From Halalkalibacter krulwichiae (lineage in GTDB: Bacteria; Bacillota; Bacilli; Bacillales; Bacillaceae_D), in contig NZ_CP020814.1 of the NCBI RefSeq assembly GCF_002109385.1, forward strand, positions 2,007,501-2,071,500: 64,000 bases of DNA. The letters run 5' to 3'. The translations under genes and the position numbers were made by a program. Numbering within the stretch: position 1 is the first letter of the stretch; each line of letters opens with the position of its first letter. Of the stretch, positions 35,250-44,581 are shown in pieces. The notes below the pieces were generated by a model that searched no databases, had not been told where the DNA came from, and worked only from the letters and a program-made list of their open reading frames with translations.

Positions 35250-36088
35250 ATGAAAACTACTGCAAGCTTTTTTAAGATGAAAAAGGAGAAGGAAAAGATC
35301 ACAATGATGACAGCGTATGATGCACCTGCTGCAAAACATGTTGAAGACGCTGGCACAGATATGATTCTTGTTGGAGATTCTCTTGGAATGGTCGTATTAG
35401 GGTATGATTCAACCATTCCTGTTACACTTGATGATATGGTGCTTCATACTAAGGCGGCTCGTCGAGGAGCAAAAGATACTTTTATTGTGACGGACATGCC
35501 TTTTTTAACGTACCATTCAAGCATTGAAGAAACGTTTAAAAATGCGAGCCAATTAATGCAAGAAGCTGGAGCAAATGCTGTGAAGCTCGAAGGTGCAGGT
35601 GATGTCATTGGAACCATTTCCAAGCTGACAGCTGCAGGTGTTCCGGTAATGGGACATTTAGGTTTGACTCCCCAATCGGTGGGGTTTTAGGTGGATATCG
35701 TGTTCAAGGAAAGGATGTACAATCTGCATTGACACTTGTCGATGACGCTAAAGCTCTTGAAGAAGCTGGAGTATTTGCGATTGTTGTAGAGTGCGTGCCT
35801 GAACAAGTAGGCAAAATGCTTTCAGAGGCTTGCAATGTTCCTATTATTGGAATTGGCGCGGGAGTCGATACTGATGGTCAAGTTCTGGTTTATCATGATG
35901 TCATAGGCTATGGAAATGTTCATGTACCTAAATTTGTTAAAAGTTATACGAAGATTTCTCCAATGATTGAAGATGCATTAAAAATGTATGTTACAGAAGT
36001 AAAGGAAAAGAGATTTCCAGCGAAAGAACATTCTTTCACAATGAGTGAAGAAGCCCTAAGAGGATTATATGGGGGAGTTCATTCGTGA
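35250..36088 (+). pseudogene. panB: Ketopantoate hydroxymethyltransferase, frameshifted
   Basis: PanB makes ketopantoate from ketoisovalerate and methylenetetrahydrofolate. The first part reads [37 protein letters not shown] and LGLTPQSVG, then meets TAG at 35688. The family continues VGVLGGYKVQGKD; here [15 protein letters not shown] is found in the next frame, then GVFAIVVECVPEQ, PIIGIGAGVDTDGQVLVYHD and GLYGGVHS. One base is missing at the G run 35681-35684; restoring it gives 279 residues, the normal length. All motifs are intact, so a sequencing error is more likely than decay. ATG 35250 follows AAAGGAGG. It overlaps panC by 4 bases. Confidence 0.9.
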
Positions 36089-36927
36089 AAATCATAGAAA
36101 CGATAGAAAAAGTAAGAAGAGAAGTTCAAAATGCAAAGAGCAAAGGTCAAACAGTTGGTTTTGTGCCAACAATGGGTTATTTACATGAAGGGCATCTTAG
36201 CTTAATTGATGAAGCTAGAAAGAAACACGATATTGTCGTTGTTAGTATTTTTGTTAACCCTTTACAATTTGGACCTAATGAAGATCTTGATCGCTATCCA
36301 CGTGATATAGAGCGAGATGAACGTTTGGCAAATGGAGCAGGCGCAGATTTATTATTCTATCCTTCCGTTGATGAAATGTATCCTGTGGAGATGCCCATGA
36401 CAATACATGTTAATAAAGGTGTTGACGTTTTATGTGGAGCAAGCAGACCAGGTCATTTTGATGGAGTGGCTACCGTCGTCATGAAGTTATTTCAAATTGT
36501 TCAGCCGACGGAAGCGTTTTTTGGTCAGAAAGATGCTCAACAAGTAGCAATTATTATGAATATGGTTTCGGCATTTAATATCCCTGTTGACATAGTTATC
36601 TGTCAGACAATAAGGGAAGAGGATGGATTAGCTAAGAGCTCTAGAAATGTCTATCTTTCTGATGGTGAAAGAAATGAGGCGTCTTTCCTTTATCGTACAC
36701 TTTTGTATGGGAAAGAGCTTATAGAGAATGGAGAAAGAATCCCTCAATTAGTATTAGATAAAATGAATACGAAGTTGCAATCGGGTTCTGGCAAACTTGA
36801 TTATTTATCAATTCTTCGTTATCCAAGTTTGGATCGACCTGAAGAACTTAACGGAACTATAATCTTGGCAATTGCCTACCAATACAAAAATGCGCGATTA
36901 ATTGACAATCTTATTTTGGAAATCTAG
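36085..36927 (+). CDS. panC: Pantothenate synthetase
   Basis: 280 residues. The nucleotide-binding [17 protein letters not shown] (near residue 30) and [23 protein letters not shown] are present, as are [28 protein letters not shown] and [14 protein letters not shown]. It ligates pantoate and beta-alanine. The GTG start at 36085 overlaps the panB stop (GTGA). The next gene, panD, supplies beta-alanine. Confidence 0.97.
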   Translation: MKIIETIEKVRREVQNAKSKGQTVGFVPTMGYLHEGHLSLIDEARKKHDIVVVSIFVNPLQFGPNEDLDRYPRDIERDERLANGAGADLLFYPSVDEMYPVEMPMTIHVNKGVDVLCGASRPGHFDGVATVVMKLFQIVQPTEAFFGQKDAQQVAIIMNMVSAFNIPVDIVICQTIREEDGLAKSSRNVYLSDGERNEASFLYRTLLYGKELIENGERIPQLVLDKMNTKLQSGSGKLDYLSILRYPSLDRPEELNGTIILAIAYQYKNARLIDNLILEI

Positions 36928-36940
36928 GGGGAAAATATTC

Positions 36941-37324
36941 ATGTTTCGTACAATGATGAAAGCAAAAATCCATCGTGCTCGTGTAACAGAATCCAATTTA
37001 AATTATGTTGGTAGTATTACGATAGATGAAGACATTATGGACGCGGTTGATATTGCAGAAAATGAAAAAGTTCAAATAGTTAACAATAATAATGGTGCTC
37101 GCTTCGAGACATATGTAATTAAAGGTGCAAGAGGCAGTAATGTATTTTGTTTAAATGGTGCAGCAGCAAGACTTGTTCAAGAAGGTGATGTTATTATCGT
37201 GATTTCTTACGCGCTAGTTGCGGAAGAAAAGGTTAAGAATCATCAGCCAAAAGTAGCGATCATGAATGAAAACAATCAAATTGTTGAAATGGTACACCAA
37301 GAGCCAGCTTCTACCGTTCTTTAA
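36941..37324 (+). CDS. panD: Aspartate 1-decarboxylase proenzyme
   Basis: 127 residues. The self-cleavage site Gly24-Ser25 is visible in [15 protein letters not shown]; cleavage makes the pyruvoyl cofactor. [25 protein letters not shown] and CLNGAAARL are family blocks. It makes beta-alanine for PanC. ATG 36941 follows a Shine-Dalgarno (AGGGGGAAA); the frame from 36902 overlaps panC and is not used. Confidence 0.97.
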   Translation: MFRTMMKAKIHRARVTESNLNYVGSITIDEDIMDAVDIAENEKVQIVNNNNGARFETYVIKGARGSNVFCLNGAAARLVQEGDVIIVISYALVAEEKVKNHQPKVAIMNENNQIVEMVHQEPASTVL

Positions 37325-37334
37325 CTCGCATATT

Positions 37335-37389
37335 CCTCTCCTCTTCGATAAACACTTATTTATAAGGATCGAGAGGAGGGGATTTTTTT
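37335..37389 (+). terminator. Terminator of panBCD whose 3' arm is the next gene's ribosome-binding site
   Basis: CCTCTCCTC (37335-37343) plus TCGAT (37345-37349) pair with ATCGA and GAGGAGGGG (37368-37381), with T44 bulged, about 14 bp. Seven T follow (37383-37389). The same GAGGAGGGG is the Shine-Dalgarno of the TTG start at 37388. Confidence 0.75.
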
Positions 37390-38368
37390 GAATGACTGGT
37401 TATTCACATGGCAGTCCATTTTTAAAGAAACAGAAAAGAAATGGGCACTTTTGTCAAAAGATGAGCAAGACGAACAAATTAAATATTTAGAGGAAGCTGC
37501 AGGAACGCTTTTAGATACATGGACAGAATTAGATGAAAAATTAAATCAACTTCGTGTAGAAGTCGGAAATAAAAGTTCCATTTGTTATCACTCGAAAGGG
37601 ACCCTTTACTACGAGCTAGAAATGTTTGAACACGCGATTTATGAACTAAAAAGAGAAAAAACAAATGGAGATAAAGAAGAGCTTAGAAGGTTGTATTTAG
37701 GTTTTGCATTCCTTTTTGCAAATAAGTTTGCAGAAGCGAAAGAAATGTTTCTGTATTTAGTTCATATAAGTCGACAGACAGTCATAAAACATTTTGCTCA
37801 TGTTGGTCTTGGGTGTGTTTTAACGAAAGAAGAACGATTTGATGATGCAATTGCTTCCTTTGAAGCGGCTAAAGAACTTACTTCTACTGTAGATGTCGTG
37901 TATAATTTAGGAATATGCAACTTCCTGAAGGCAGCCTATCCACTTGCTAAAGACTATTTTATCACTTATTGTGAACAAATACCTGAAGATGGTGAAGCGT
38001 TATTTTACCTAGGGTGCTGTCAATGGGAAGAGGGTGACAAGGATGCTGCATGGGCTTCTTGGACAACCAGTATCCACTTATTAGACTCACAACAAGCATT
38101 GCTATCTTTAGCCTATGTCTGTGAGTGGCATGGGTATCATTATGCAGCTATTCATTGTTATAAAAGGATTCAAGAAAAACATGGAAATTCTATTCAAGTA
38201 CTACATGGTTTTGCTTGGAATTATGCTTTATTGGATGATAAGGAAAATGCTTTTAAATTTTTCCGCGAAGTATATGTGCTTGACCCAAGTAATCAAGGTG
38301 CAAAAGATTCTCTTAACTGGCTTGAAAAATCCTGGCCAGACATTAGAGAACGCATGCTTATGGAATAG
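37388..38368 (+). CDS. Uncharacterised TPR-like protein
   Basis: 326 residues with repeated helical pairs resembling tetratricopeptide repeats: ICYHSKGTLYYELEMFEHAIYEL, HVGLGCVLTKEERFDDAIASFE, YNLGICNFLKAAYPLAKDYF and GFAWNYALLDDKENAFKFFREV. No signal peptide. It is not a family I can name. The start is TTG 37388, 7 bases after GAGGAGGGG; no in-frame ATG is near. It sits between panD and dinG, and its ribosome site is buried in the panD terminator, which could limit its translation. Confidence 0.8.
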   Translation: MNDWLFTWQSIFKETEKKWALLSKDEQDEQIKYLEEAAGTLLDTWTELDEKLNQLRVEVGNKSSICYHSKGTLYYELEMFEHAIYELKREKTNGDKEELRRLYLGFAFLFANKFAEAKEMFLYLVHISRQTVIKHFAHVGLGCVLTKEERFDDAIASFEAAKELTSTVDVVYNLGICNFLKAAYPLAKDYFITYCEQIPEDGEALFYLGCCQWEEGDKDAAWASWTTSIHLLDSQQALLSLAYVCEWHGYHYAAIHCYKRIQEKHGNSIQVLHGFAWNYALLDDKENAFKFFREVYVLDPSNQGAKDSLNWLEKSWPDIRERMLME

Positions 38369-38389
38369 GTTTTATAGTTGAGGTGAAAG

Positions 38390-41202
38390 ATGAAAGAACG
38401 ATATACAGTAGTAGATGTGGAAACAACGGGACATTCGGTCACAAAGGGTGATCGGGTGATCCAAATAGGTGCAGTTGTTATTGAGGATGGGGAGATTGTA
38501 GAAACATTTGCTTCATTTGTTAATCCAGGGAAGCCGATCCCACCCTTTATTAAGGACTTAACAGGAATTTCAGATGAAACAGTAGCAACTGCCCCTACTT
38601 TTTTTGAGATTATCCCGAATTGCTTTCACTTTTTGAAGAGAGTGCATTCGTTGCGCACAATGTTGATTTTGATTTATCTTTTTTGCGTAAGCAAGTTGAA
38701 CATGAAGGATACCAATTTCCCAGAATGCCCGTATTTGATACAGTTGAATTGTCGAGAATTTTATTGCCGCAACAAGAAAGTTATAAATTAAGTCACTTAG
38801 CAGAGCATTTAGGTTTTTCTCATGATCGACCTCATCAAGCGGACAGCGATGCTGAGGTAACAGCAGCTTTATTCTTAAAACTAATACATACATTAAAACA
38901 GTTACCGGTATTAACTTTACAACAATTAGTCCCGTTAGTACGGAAATTTAAAAGTGATTTAGAACCAGTTTTATCTGAGATGATTCATGAAAAATTAAAT
39001 AAAGGTGAAGATAATGAGGAGCGCTTTGATTGCTATCGACAATTGGCCATTAAAAGAATTCCTGAAGGTTCATCAAATGTAGAAAATACTCAGACTTATT
39101 CCTTTTCCAGTTACTCCCAAAAGTTATTTGCGGAAGAAGGGACATTACAAGACGCATTTACAAATTATGAGTTAAGACCTGGTCAGAGACGAATGATGAA
39201 AGAAGTAGATTATGCCTTTCAATTAAATGAACACTTAATGATTGAGGCAGGTACTGGTACTGGGAAATCTTTAGGTTACTTGGTTCCAGCTGCTTTTTAT
39301 GCACACGAACACCAGCAACCGGTTATCGTAAGTACTCAAACCATTCCATTACAGGAACAGTTATTAACGAGAGATTTGCCTTTATTAAAAACGATACTGC
39401 CTTTTTCCATTGATGTTACGCTACTCAAAGGGAGAAGTCATTATTTATGTTTACGAAAATTTGAACAGTCCTTATCGACAATTGATAGTGATAGTTATGA
39501 TGTCATTTTAACTAAGGCATTGCTGCTAATTTGGATAACAGAAACTGAGACAGGTGATGTTGAAGAATTAAATCTACCCTCTGGGGGAAAGGGCTTTTGG
39601 TTTGAAGTTCAAAGTGATGCTGCATCAGATCTAGGCCGTTATAATCCATGGTTCCAAAGATGTTATTATCATAGAGCAAGGAGAAAGGCACAAAAAGCCG
39701 ATTTAGTCATTACCAATCACGCACTATTATGTACAGATATAATGAACGAACAAGGGTTACTTCCAACGTATTACTATGCTGTAATTGATGAGGCTCATCA
39801 TCTTGAAGAAACAGCAAGCGACCATTTAGGAGCAAAAACTGATTATTTTACTTTTACCTATTTAATTCAGCGACTTGGGCTAGATGTAGAGGATGAAATG
39901 TTAGGATATTTATATCAGCTAATCGAACAATATCAACTTCCCTCGGTGAAGAAAGATTTGCCAGACTTATTAGGCAGCCTAAAAGAAGAACTCGATGAGT
40001 TATTTAGAATGCTACATGGGTTTGTTCTTCAAAAGCAAAAAACAAGTTCTTCTGATGTCGGAAGAATCAGGTACCGATATCAAAGTTACCTTGAAAAAGA
40101 TCTTGTTTGGCAAGCAATTTTGGAATGTTCTATGAGAGTTCATATGATTGCAAAAGATTGTCTTGTTCAATTAAAAAGGGTCCTTAAAACAATGCAAGAA
40201 ATGAGAGAAGATATGACTTATCAAGATCGTGGATTTGTAGCTGATCTGGATAGTGTCGTTCAATCTTTATCCGAACAAGAGGATATTTTGTATGATTTGT
40301 TGCTCGAATACGATCCAAACTATGTTTATTGGATTGAAGTTGAACCTAGAGGGGCAAAGAATGCCACTTTTCTGTTTAAAAAACCAATAGATGTTTCCGA
40401 TTTATTGGCAGATCATTTTTTCACCAAAAAGAAAAGCGTAGTGTTAACATCTGCAACATTATCCGTCAATGGGACCTTTCGTTATCAGGAAAAAAGACTG
40501 GGACTTACCGATTTCGGTGTCAAAACAACAATTATCCCATCACCATTTTCTTACATGGAACAAGTTCGACTGCTTATGCCAACTGATATCCCAGCTATAA
40601 AAGAGGTTGGTGAAGAAGCATTTGCCGAGGAACTATCTTTAAAACTGTGGAGAATGATGGAAGTCTCAAAAGGAAAAATGTTAGTGTTATTTACATCTTA
40701 TGATATGTTGAAACAAGTATATAAACATGTTAAACATTTAAATGAAATTGGAACGTATCAAATAATCGGCCAAGGAATAACAAGTGGAAGTAGAGCGAAG
40801 TTAACAAAGATGTTTAAGCAAAGTGAAGAAGCCGTCTTATTTGGTACGAGTAGTTTTTGGGAAGGAATTGATCTACCAGGTGATGAACTCAAAACGCTTG
40901 TCATCGTTCGACTCCCTTTCGCTCCTCCAGATCAACCTTTGCTACAAGCTCAATATGATAAAGCAAAAGAAGATGGGCGAAATCCTTTTATGGAAATATC
41001 CTTACCACAGGCGATTATTCGGTTTAAACAAGGGTTTGGTCGTTTAATAAGAACGACCCATGATCGCGGTTGTGTTTTTGTGTTTGATCGAAGAATTTCT
41101 ACTACTCGATATGGGAAACAATTTATTCGTTCTTTACCAGATGTTCCTGTTTATGAAGATGATCTAGAAGCATTACTTGAACAATTTCAAGACTACATGT
41201 AA
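38390..41202 (+). pseudogene. dinG: DinG-type exonuclease-helicase, frameshifted
   Basis: About 937 residues if one base is restored. The N-terminal DEDDh exonuclease has VVDVETTGHSVTKGD, LTGISDETV, FVAHNVDFDLSFL and HQADSDAE. The helicase part has MIEAGTGTGKSLGYLVPAA (Walker A), VIDEAHHLEETASDHLG (DEAH), VLTSATLS, LFGTSSFWEGIDLPGDELKTLVIVRLPF and KQGFGRLIRT. Too few cysteines are present for the Fe-S cluster of proteobacterial DinG. The frame breaks near 38606-38608: TTT TTT GAG ATT should read about GAN GAT TAT CCC GAA TTG CTT. One missing base explains it. All other motifs are intact, so an assembly error is likely. Confidence 0.9.
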
Positions 41203-41221
41203 TTTTGGAGGCGAACGTGTC

Positions 41222-42067
41222 ATGCATAGGCGTCTTTTCGGGATAATGTTAGCTCTACTCCTTTTAGTGGTTGGGTTTGATATCCGTATTACTACAAATG
41301 AAACGGATGAAGAAGTCCAATTAGACTTGCAATTGGAAGAGCAGGATATTGGTGTTGTATTTCTTGATATTACAGATGGAGAGGCGACCTACGTTGAATT
41401 TCCAAACAATGAATCAATGCTGATTGGAACTGGATCGAAAGCATCATCCGATGAGTTATTGTTTCGGTTGAGGAAACTAAATGTCGATCAAATTGAAACG
41501 GTCATTCTTCCGCGTTTTGAAGAAGAATATAGTGGGAATGTTCAACTAATTATTAACGAGTTTCAAACAGAGGAGATTATTGTTCCGGAAGAAGGACTTG
41601 AGCAAGCGATTAATCAATATCAAAAATTAGGAATCGATATTAAGGGGTTTGAAGCGGATCAAAAGTATGACTTTAACGAACAAGTATCTTTTCAAACGAT
41701 GCCTTCTCAACCGTCACTTATGCCGATGCTTTCTTTTATTATGTCTATACACGAGAAGCATCATATTTTCTTTTCATCAGAAGCTAATGAACAATTAGAA
41801 AGAAATTGGATTGAAAACGGATTAACACGTGTTTCCCTATTAAAAGTAGCTGAATTTGGAGCAAATGAAGGAACATCACAACGATTTCTAAACGAGATCG
41901 ATCCAGAAGTTGCTATTTTATTCTCAAAACAAAACTCAGAGGTAAGTGGTCAACTATTAGAAAGATTACAGGAAACTTGGATTGATACGTATGCACTAAA
42001 ACAAAATGGCTCCGTTATTATGAAGATTAATGATTTTGATTATGAAATAGTTACCGTCCATTTTTAA
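41222..42067 (+). CDS. Membrane-anchored degenerate ComEC-like beta-lactamase-fold protein
   Basis: 281 residues. An N-terminal hydrophobic segment (FGIMLALLLLVVGFDI) suggests a signal anchor. The rest follows the metallo-beta-lactamase domain of ComEC: GVVFLDITDGEATYVEFPNNESMLIGTG at the place of FIDVGQGDA..LIDGG, VETVILPRFEEEYSGNVQLI-like text at the place of LSHPDADHIGG, and LLKVAEFGANEGTSQRFLNEIDPEVAILF at the place of LKVGHHGSKTSTSEEFL. The metal-binding histidines are missing at both places, so it should not bind zinc or be a nuclease. ATG 41222 follows GGAGGCGAACGTGTC. It lies between dinG and ypmA. Confidence 0.72.
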   Translation: MHRRLFGIMLALLLLVVGFDIRITTNETDEEVQLDLQLEEQDIGVVFLDITDGEATYVEFPNNESMLIGTGSKASSDELLFRLRKLNVDQIETVILPRFEEEYSGNVQLIINEFQTEEIIVPEEGLEQAINQYQKLGIDIKGFEADQKYDFNEQVSFQTMPSQPSLMPMLSFIMSIHEKHHIFFSSEANEQLERNWIENGLTRVSLLKVAEFGANEGTSQRFLNEIDPEVAILFSKQNSEVSGQLLERLQETWIDTYALKQNGSVIMKINDFDYEIVTVHF

Positions 42068-42090
42068 TTAACCTGTAATTAGGGGTTTTT

Positions 42091-42119
42091 TTGGGCTGTA
42101 TTGATAACGACGGTATAAT
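42091..42119 (+). promoter_or_regulatory. Sigma-A promoter for the ypmA leader RNA
   Basis: TTGGGC (42091-42096) and a consensus TATAAT (42114-42119) are 17 bases apart. Predicted start near 42126, about 390 bases before ypmA. Confidence 0.65.
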
Positions 42120-42125
42120 AGTAAG

Positions 42126-42438
42126 CAAGAGGAATGCAAATGGTAAATTCAAAATAAATGTTCTGCACTGGGCATTGTGCAGAACAACTTGAGGTGTGAG
42201 TAGGAAATGTTGTTGTTTGTTTTTTAACTATGCCGTATGATGAAACATATCGACGTTTTTACTCGCGCTTCGTCTGGAAGATCGTTGGAAATAATGTTTG
42301 GCGAATGGAAACTGGAAACACTTTAGGCCATTCCAACCCATTCCGACGTAACAATGCAATTTCATTCTTTTCTTTTTGGAATCGTTTTGCAGTAGATTGT
42401 ATGGACAAAGGTACGCCTCCTTTCAACGGCGTACTTTT
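42126..42438 (+). ncRNA. Unidentified structured leader or independent RNA before ypmA
   Basis: A stretch of about 310 bases with promoter and terminator but no convincing gene. It opens with a perfect 10-bp hairpin, TGTTCTGCAC (42159-42168) with GTGCAGAACA (42177-42186). The middle has competing complementary blocks: GTTGGAA and GAATGG can pair alternately with TTCCAAC and two copies of CCATTC. It ends in a terminator, GTACGCC (42411-42417) with GGCGTAC (42428-42434) then TTTT. The open frame from 42230 has no ribosome site and runs through the terminator, so I do not call it a gene. It does not match T-box or riboswitch signatures I know. Confidence 0.55.
42411..42438 (+). terminator. Terminator at the end of the ypmA leader
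   Basis: GTACGCC and GGCGTAC form a 7-bp stem extended by A-T pairs, with TTTT following. It lies 78 bases before the ypmA start. Confidence 0.8.
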
Positions 42439-42516
42439 ATTATCACCTTTTTCGATTTATCTATGTTTAGCAATACTTGTACATCAAGGAATAACTTTAA
42501 TTGGTAGGAGGAAAAA

Positions 42517-42687
42517 ATGGAAGAAAAAATGGTCGTATTATCAACAGTGCGTGTTAATAAAGCACCTGATCTTTATAAAATTGTTGACTCATTAAACAGA
42601 ACACTGAAAGAAAAGGATTTAATGTTTGGTTTAGCTTTAGATAAGCAAGATCAAGAGAAAATGGTTTTTACCATTTACCGAACATAG
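42517..42687 (+). CDS. ypmA: YpmA, DUF4264 small protein
   Basis: A 56-residue protein: it starts MEEKMVVLSTVRVNKAPDLY, contains VDSLNRTLKEKDLMFGLALD and ends KMVFTIYRT. This is the YpmA family of Bacillaceae, function unknown. The ATG at 42517 follows GGTAGGAGGAAAA, a strong ribosome site. It is 9 bases before ypmB, so the two are co-translated. Identified by conservation of sequence and locus. Confidence 0.92.
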   Translation: MEEKMVVLSTVRVNKAPDLYKIVDSLNRTLKEKDLMFGLALDKQDQEKMVFTIYRT

Positions 42688-42696
42688 GGGCTCCAA

Positions 42697-43179
42697 ATGA
42701 AGAAACTAATTATTTTCATTGTAATAATACTGGTTTGCTCAATGGTGGGAGCTGGAGTCTATGCTTACCAAATGGTTCGTGACCCTTTATTAGAACAATA
42801 CGAGCGAGCTGAACAGTACATCAAGGCAGAAGACTTGTTACAATCTGTAACAGATATTTCCTATTACCATGGAACAAATTCTTATTATGTCGTTACAGGT
42901 TTATCACAAGATCAAGAAGAGAAAGTAGTATGGGTGAGGGAGGATTTCAATTCACATCATTTAGAGTTCCAGAAAGATGGGATCTCAGAAGAGGATGCTA
43001 TTTCGATTGTTTATCAAGAAGACCAAGTGAAGGAAATCCACTCTGTTAAATTAGGGTTTGAAAGAGGCCTACCGATTTATGAAGTGACTTATTTAAATGA
43101 AGACAATCGTAAAGGTTATTATTATGTAACTTTTGAAGACGGGACATTTATGAAACGGTATGTATTAAGAACAGATTGA
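42697..43179 (+). CDS. ypmB: YpmB, membrane-anchored DUF5590 protein
   Basis: 160 residues. A single N-terminal transmembrane segment (LIIFIVIILVCSMVGAGVYAY) is followed by an extracytoplasmic domain with two PepSY-like units (AEDLLQSVTDISYYHGTNSYYVVTGL and GLPIYEVTYLNEDNRKGYYYVTFEDG). It matches YpmB of B. subtilis, of unknown function, between ypmA and aspB. Confidence 0.88.
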   Translation: MKKLIIFIVIILVCSMVGAGVYAYQMVRDPLLEQYERAEQYIKAEDLLQSVTDISYYHGTNSYYVVTGLSQDQEEKVVWVREDFNSHHLEFQKDGISEEDAISIVYQEDQVKEIHSVKLGFERGLPIYEVTYLNEDNRKGYYYVTFEDGTFMKRYVLRTD

Positions 43180-43272
43180 AAATTAATTTTTATTAAATTA
43201 TTCAAAGTACTTGAATGATTTTAGATGAAACACTATAGTGTTATATATATTATTTTGGAGGGACAATTAACA

Positions 43273-44457
43273 ATGAACTTAGCTAAAAGAGTGTCAACAT
43301 TAACACCGTCTTCAACGTTAGCAATTACTGCAAAAGCAAAAGAACTAAAAGAGCAAGGACATGATGTGATTGGGCTTGGTGCTGGTGAACCAGATTTTAA
43401 TACACCAAAATATATCATTGATGCTGCTGTAAGATCCATGGAAGAAGGACATACAAAATATACGCCATCAGCTGGTTTGCCTAAGCTAAAAGAAGCCATT
43501 ATCGGCAAATTTGAACAAGATCAAAAACTTACATATAAACAAAATGAGGTATTTGTAGGCTCAGGGGCAAAACATGTCCTTTACACACTTTTTCAAGCGA
43601 TTTTAGATGAAGGTGATGAAGTTGTTATCCCGACACCGTACTGGGTTAGTTATCCAGAGCAAGTTAAATTAGCTGATGGAAATCCTGTATATATTGAAGG
43701 GTTTGAAAGCAATGATTTCAAAGTAACGGCCGAGCAACTTGAGCAAGCAATTACAGAAAAAACGAAAGCATTTATTTTAAATTCACCGAGTAATCCAACA
43801 GGATCCATGTATTCTCCTGAAGAATTAAAAGAATTAGCAGATGTATGTGTAAAACATGATATTCTTATTGTTTCTGATGAGATTTATGAGAAGCTCGTTT
43901 ATGGGGGAGCCGTTCATACATCTGTAGCTCAATTATCAGAACAAATAAAAGAGCAAACAATTGTAGTTAATGGGGTATCCAAATCTCACTCAATGACAGG
44001 CTGGAGAATTGGATATGCTGCAGGAAATGCAGATATTATCAAAGCTATGACGAATCTTGCTAGTCATAGCACTTCAAATCCTACTACAACGGCACAGTAC
44101 GGGACGATCGCAGCATATACAGAGGAAGATGGTTCTGTTGAAAACATGCGTCAAGCATTTGAAGAGCGTCTAAATAAAGTATTTGATCAACTCATCGCTA
44201 TTCCAGGTGTTTCTTGTGTTAAACCAAAAGGTGCGTTTTACTTGTTCCCTAATGTAAGTGAAGCAGTAAAGTTAAATGGCTTCAATGATGTTGATGCATG
44301 GGTTGAGGCAATCTTAGAAGAAGAAAAAGTAGCATTAGTTCCAGGTTCTGGATTTGGAGCACCAAATAATGTTCGTTTATCTTATGCTACTTCTTTAGAT
44401 GCGATTGAAGAAGCGCTAACTAGAATTGAACGTTTTGTTCGAAACAATACTATATAA
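43273..44457 (+). CDS. aspB: Aspartate aminotransferase
   Basis: 394-residue class I PLP aminotransferase. ITAKAKELKEQGHDVIGLGAGEPDFNTP, the substrate region GSGAKHVLYTLFQA, NSPSNPTGSMYSPEEL, SDEIYEKLVYG and the PLP-lysine motif VVNGVSKSHSMTGWRIGYAAG are present. It exchanges the amino group between aspartate and oxoglutarate. ATG 43273 follows TTGGAGGGACAATTA; the frame from 43225 is not used. Neighbour asnS uses aspartate-derived asparagine. Confidence 0.96.
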   Translation: MNLAKRVSTLTPSSTLAITAKAKELKEQGHDVIGLGAGEPDFNTPKYIIDAAVRSMEEGHTKYTPSAGLPKLKEAIIGKFEQDQKLTYKQNEVFVGSGAKHVLYTLFQAILDEGDEVVIPTPYWVSYPEQVKLADGNPVYIEGFESNDFKVTAEQLEQAITEKTKAFILNSPSNPTGSMYSPEELKELADVCVKHDILIVSDEIYEKLVYGGAVHTSVAQLSEQIKEQTIVVNGVSKSHSMTGWRIGYAAGNADIIKAMTNLASHSTSNPTTTAQYGTIAAYTEEDGSVENMRQAFEERLNKVFDQLIAIPGVSCVKPKGAFYLFPNVSEAVKLNGFNDVDAWVEAILEEEKVALVPGSGFGAPNNVRLSYATSLDAIEEALTRIERFVRNNTI

Positions 44458-44476
44458 TAGAATTATACAAATATAC

Positions 44477-44510
44477 GAAAGAGGCTGACATTTTGTCGGC
44501 CTCTTTCATT
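44477..44510 (+). terminator. Terminator after aspB
   Basis: GAAAGAGGCTGAC (44477-44489) pairs with GTCGGCCTCTTTC (44495-44507), with one G-U pair. Confidence 0.85.
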
Positions 44511-44513
44511 TCA

Positions 44514-44543
44514 TTGACTTAAAAAATTAATGAAGGGTATAAT
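44514..44543 (+). promoter_or_regulatory. Sigma-A promoter for asnS
   Basis: TTGACT (44514-44519) and TATAAT (44538-44543) are 18 bases apart. The leader to GTG 44582 is only about 30 bases, too short for a T-box. Confidence 0.8.
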
Positions 44544-44581
44544 GGAGGATGTTATACATAGTAGTTGATGGAGGTAAAAAC

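Noticed and set aside
42230..42595. Open frame of 121 codons in the ypmA leader
   Set aside because: No ribosome site, odd composition, runs through the terminator hairpin and the real ypmA start. The region behaves as structured RNA.
44550..44581. T-box before asnS
   Set aside because: The promoter leaves only about 30 bases of leader, too short.
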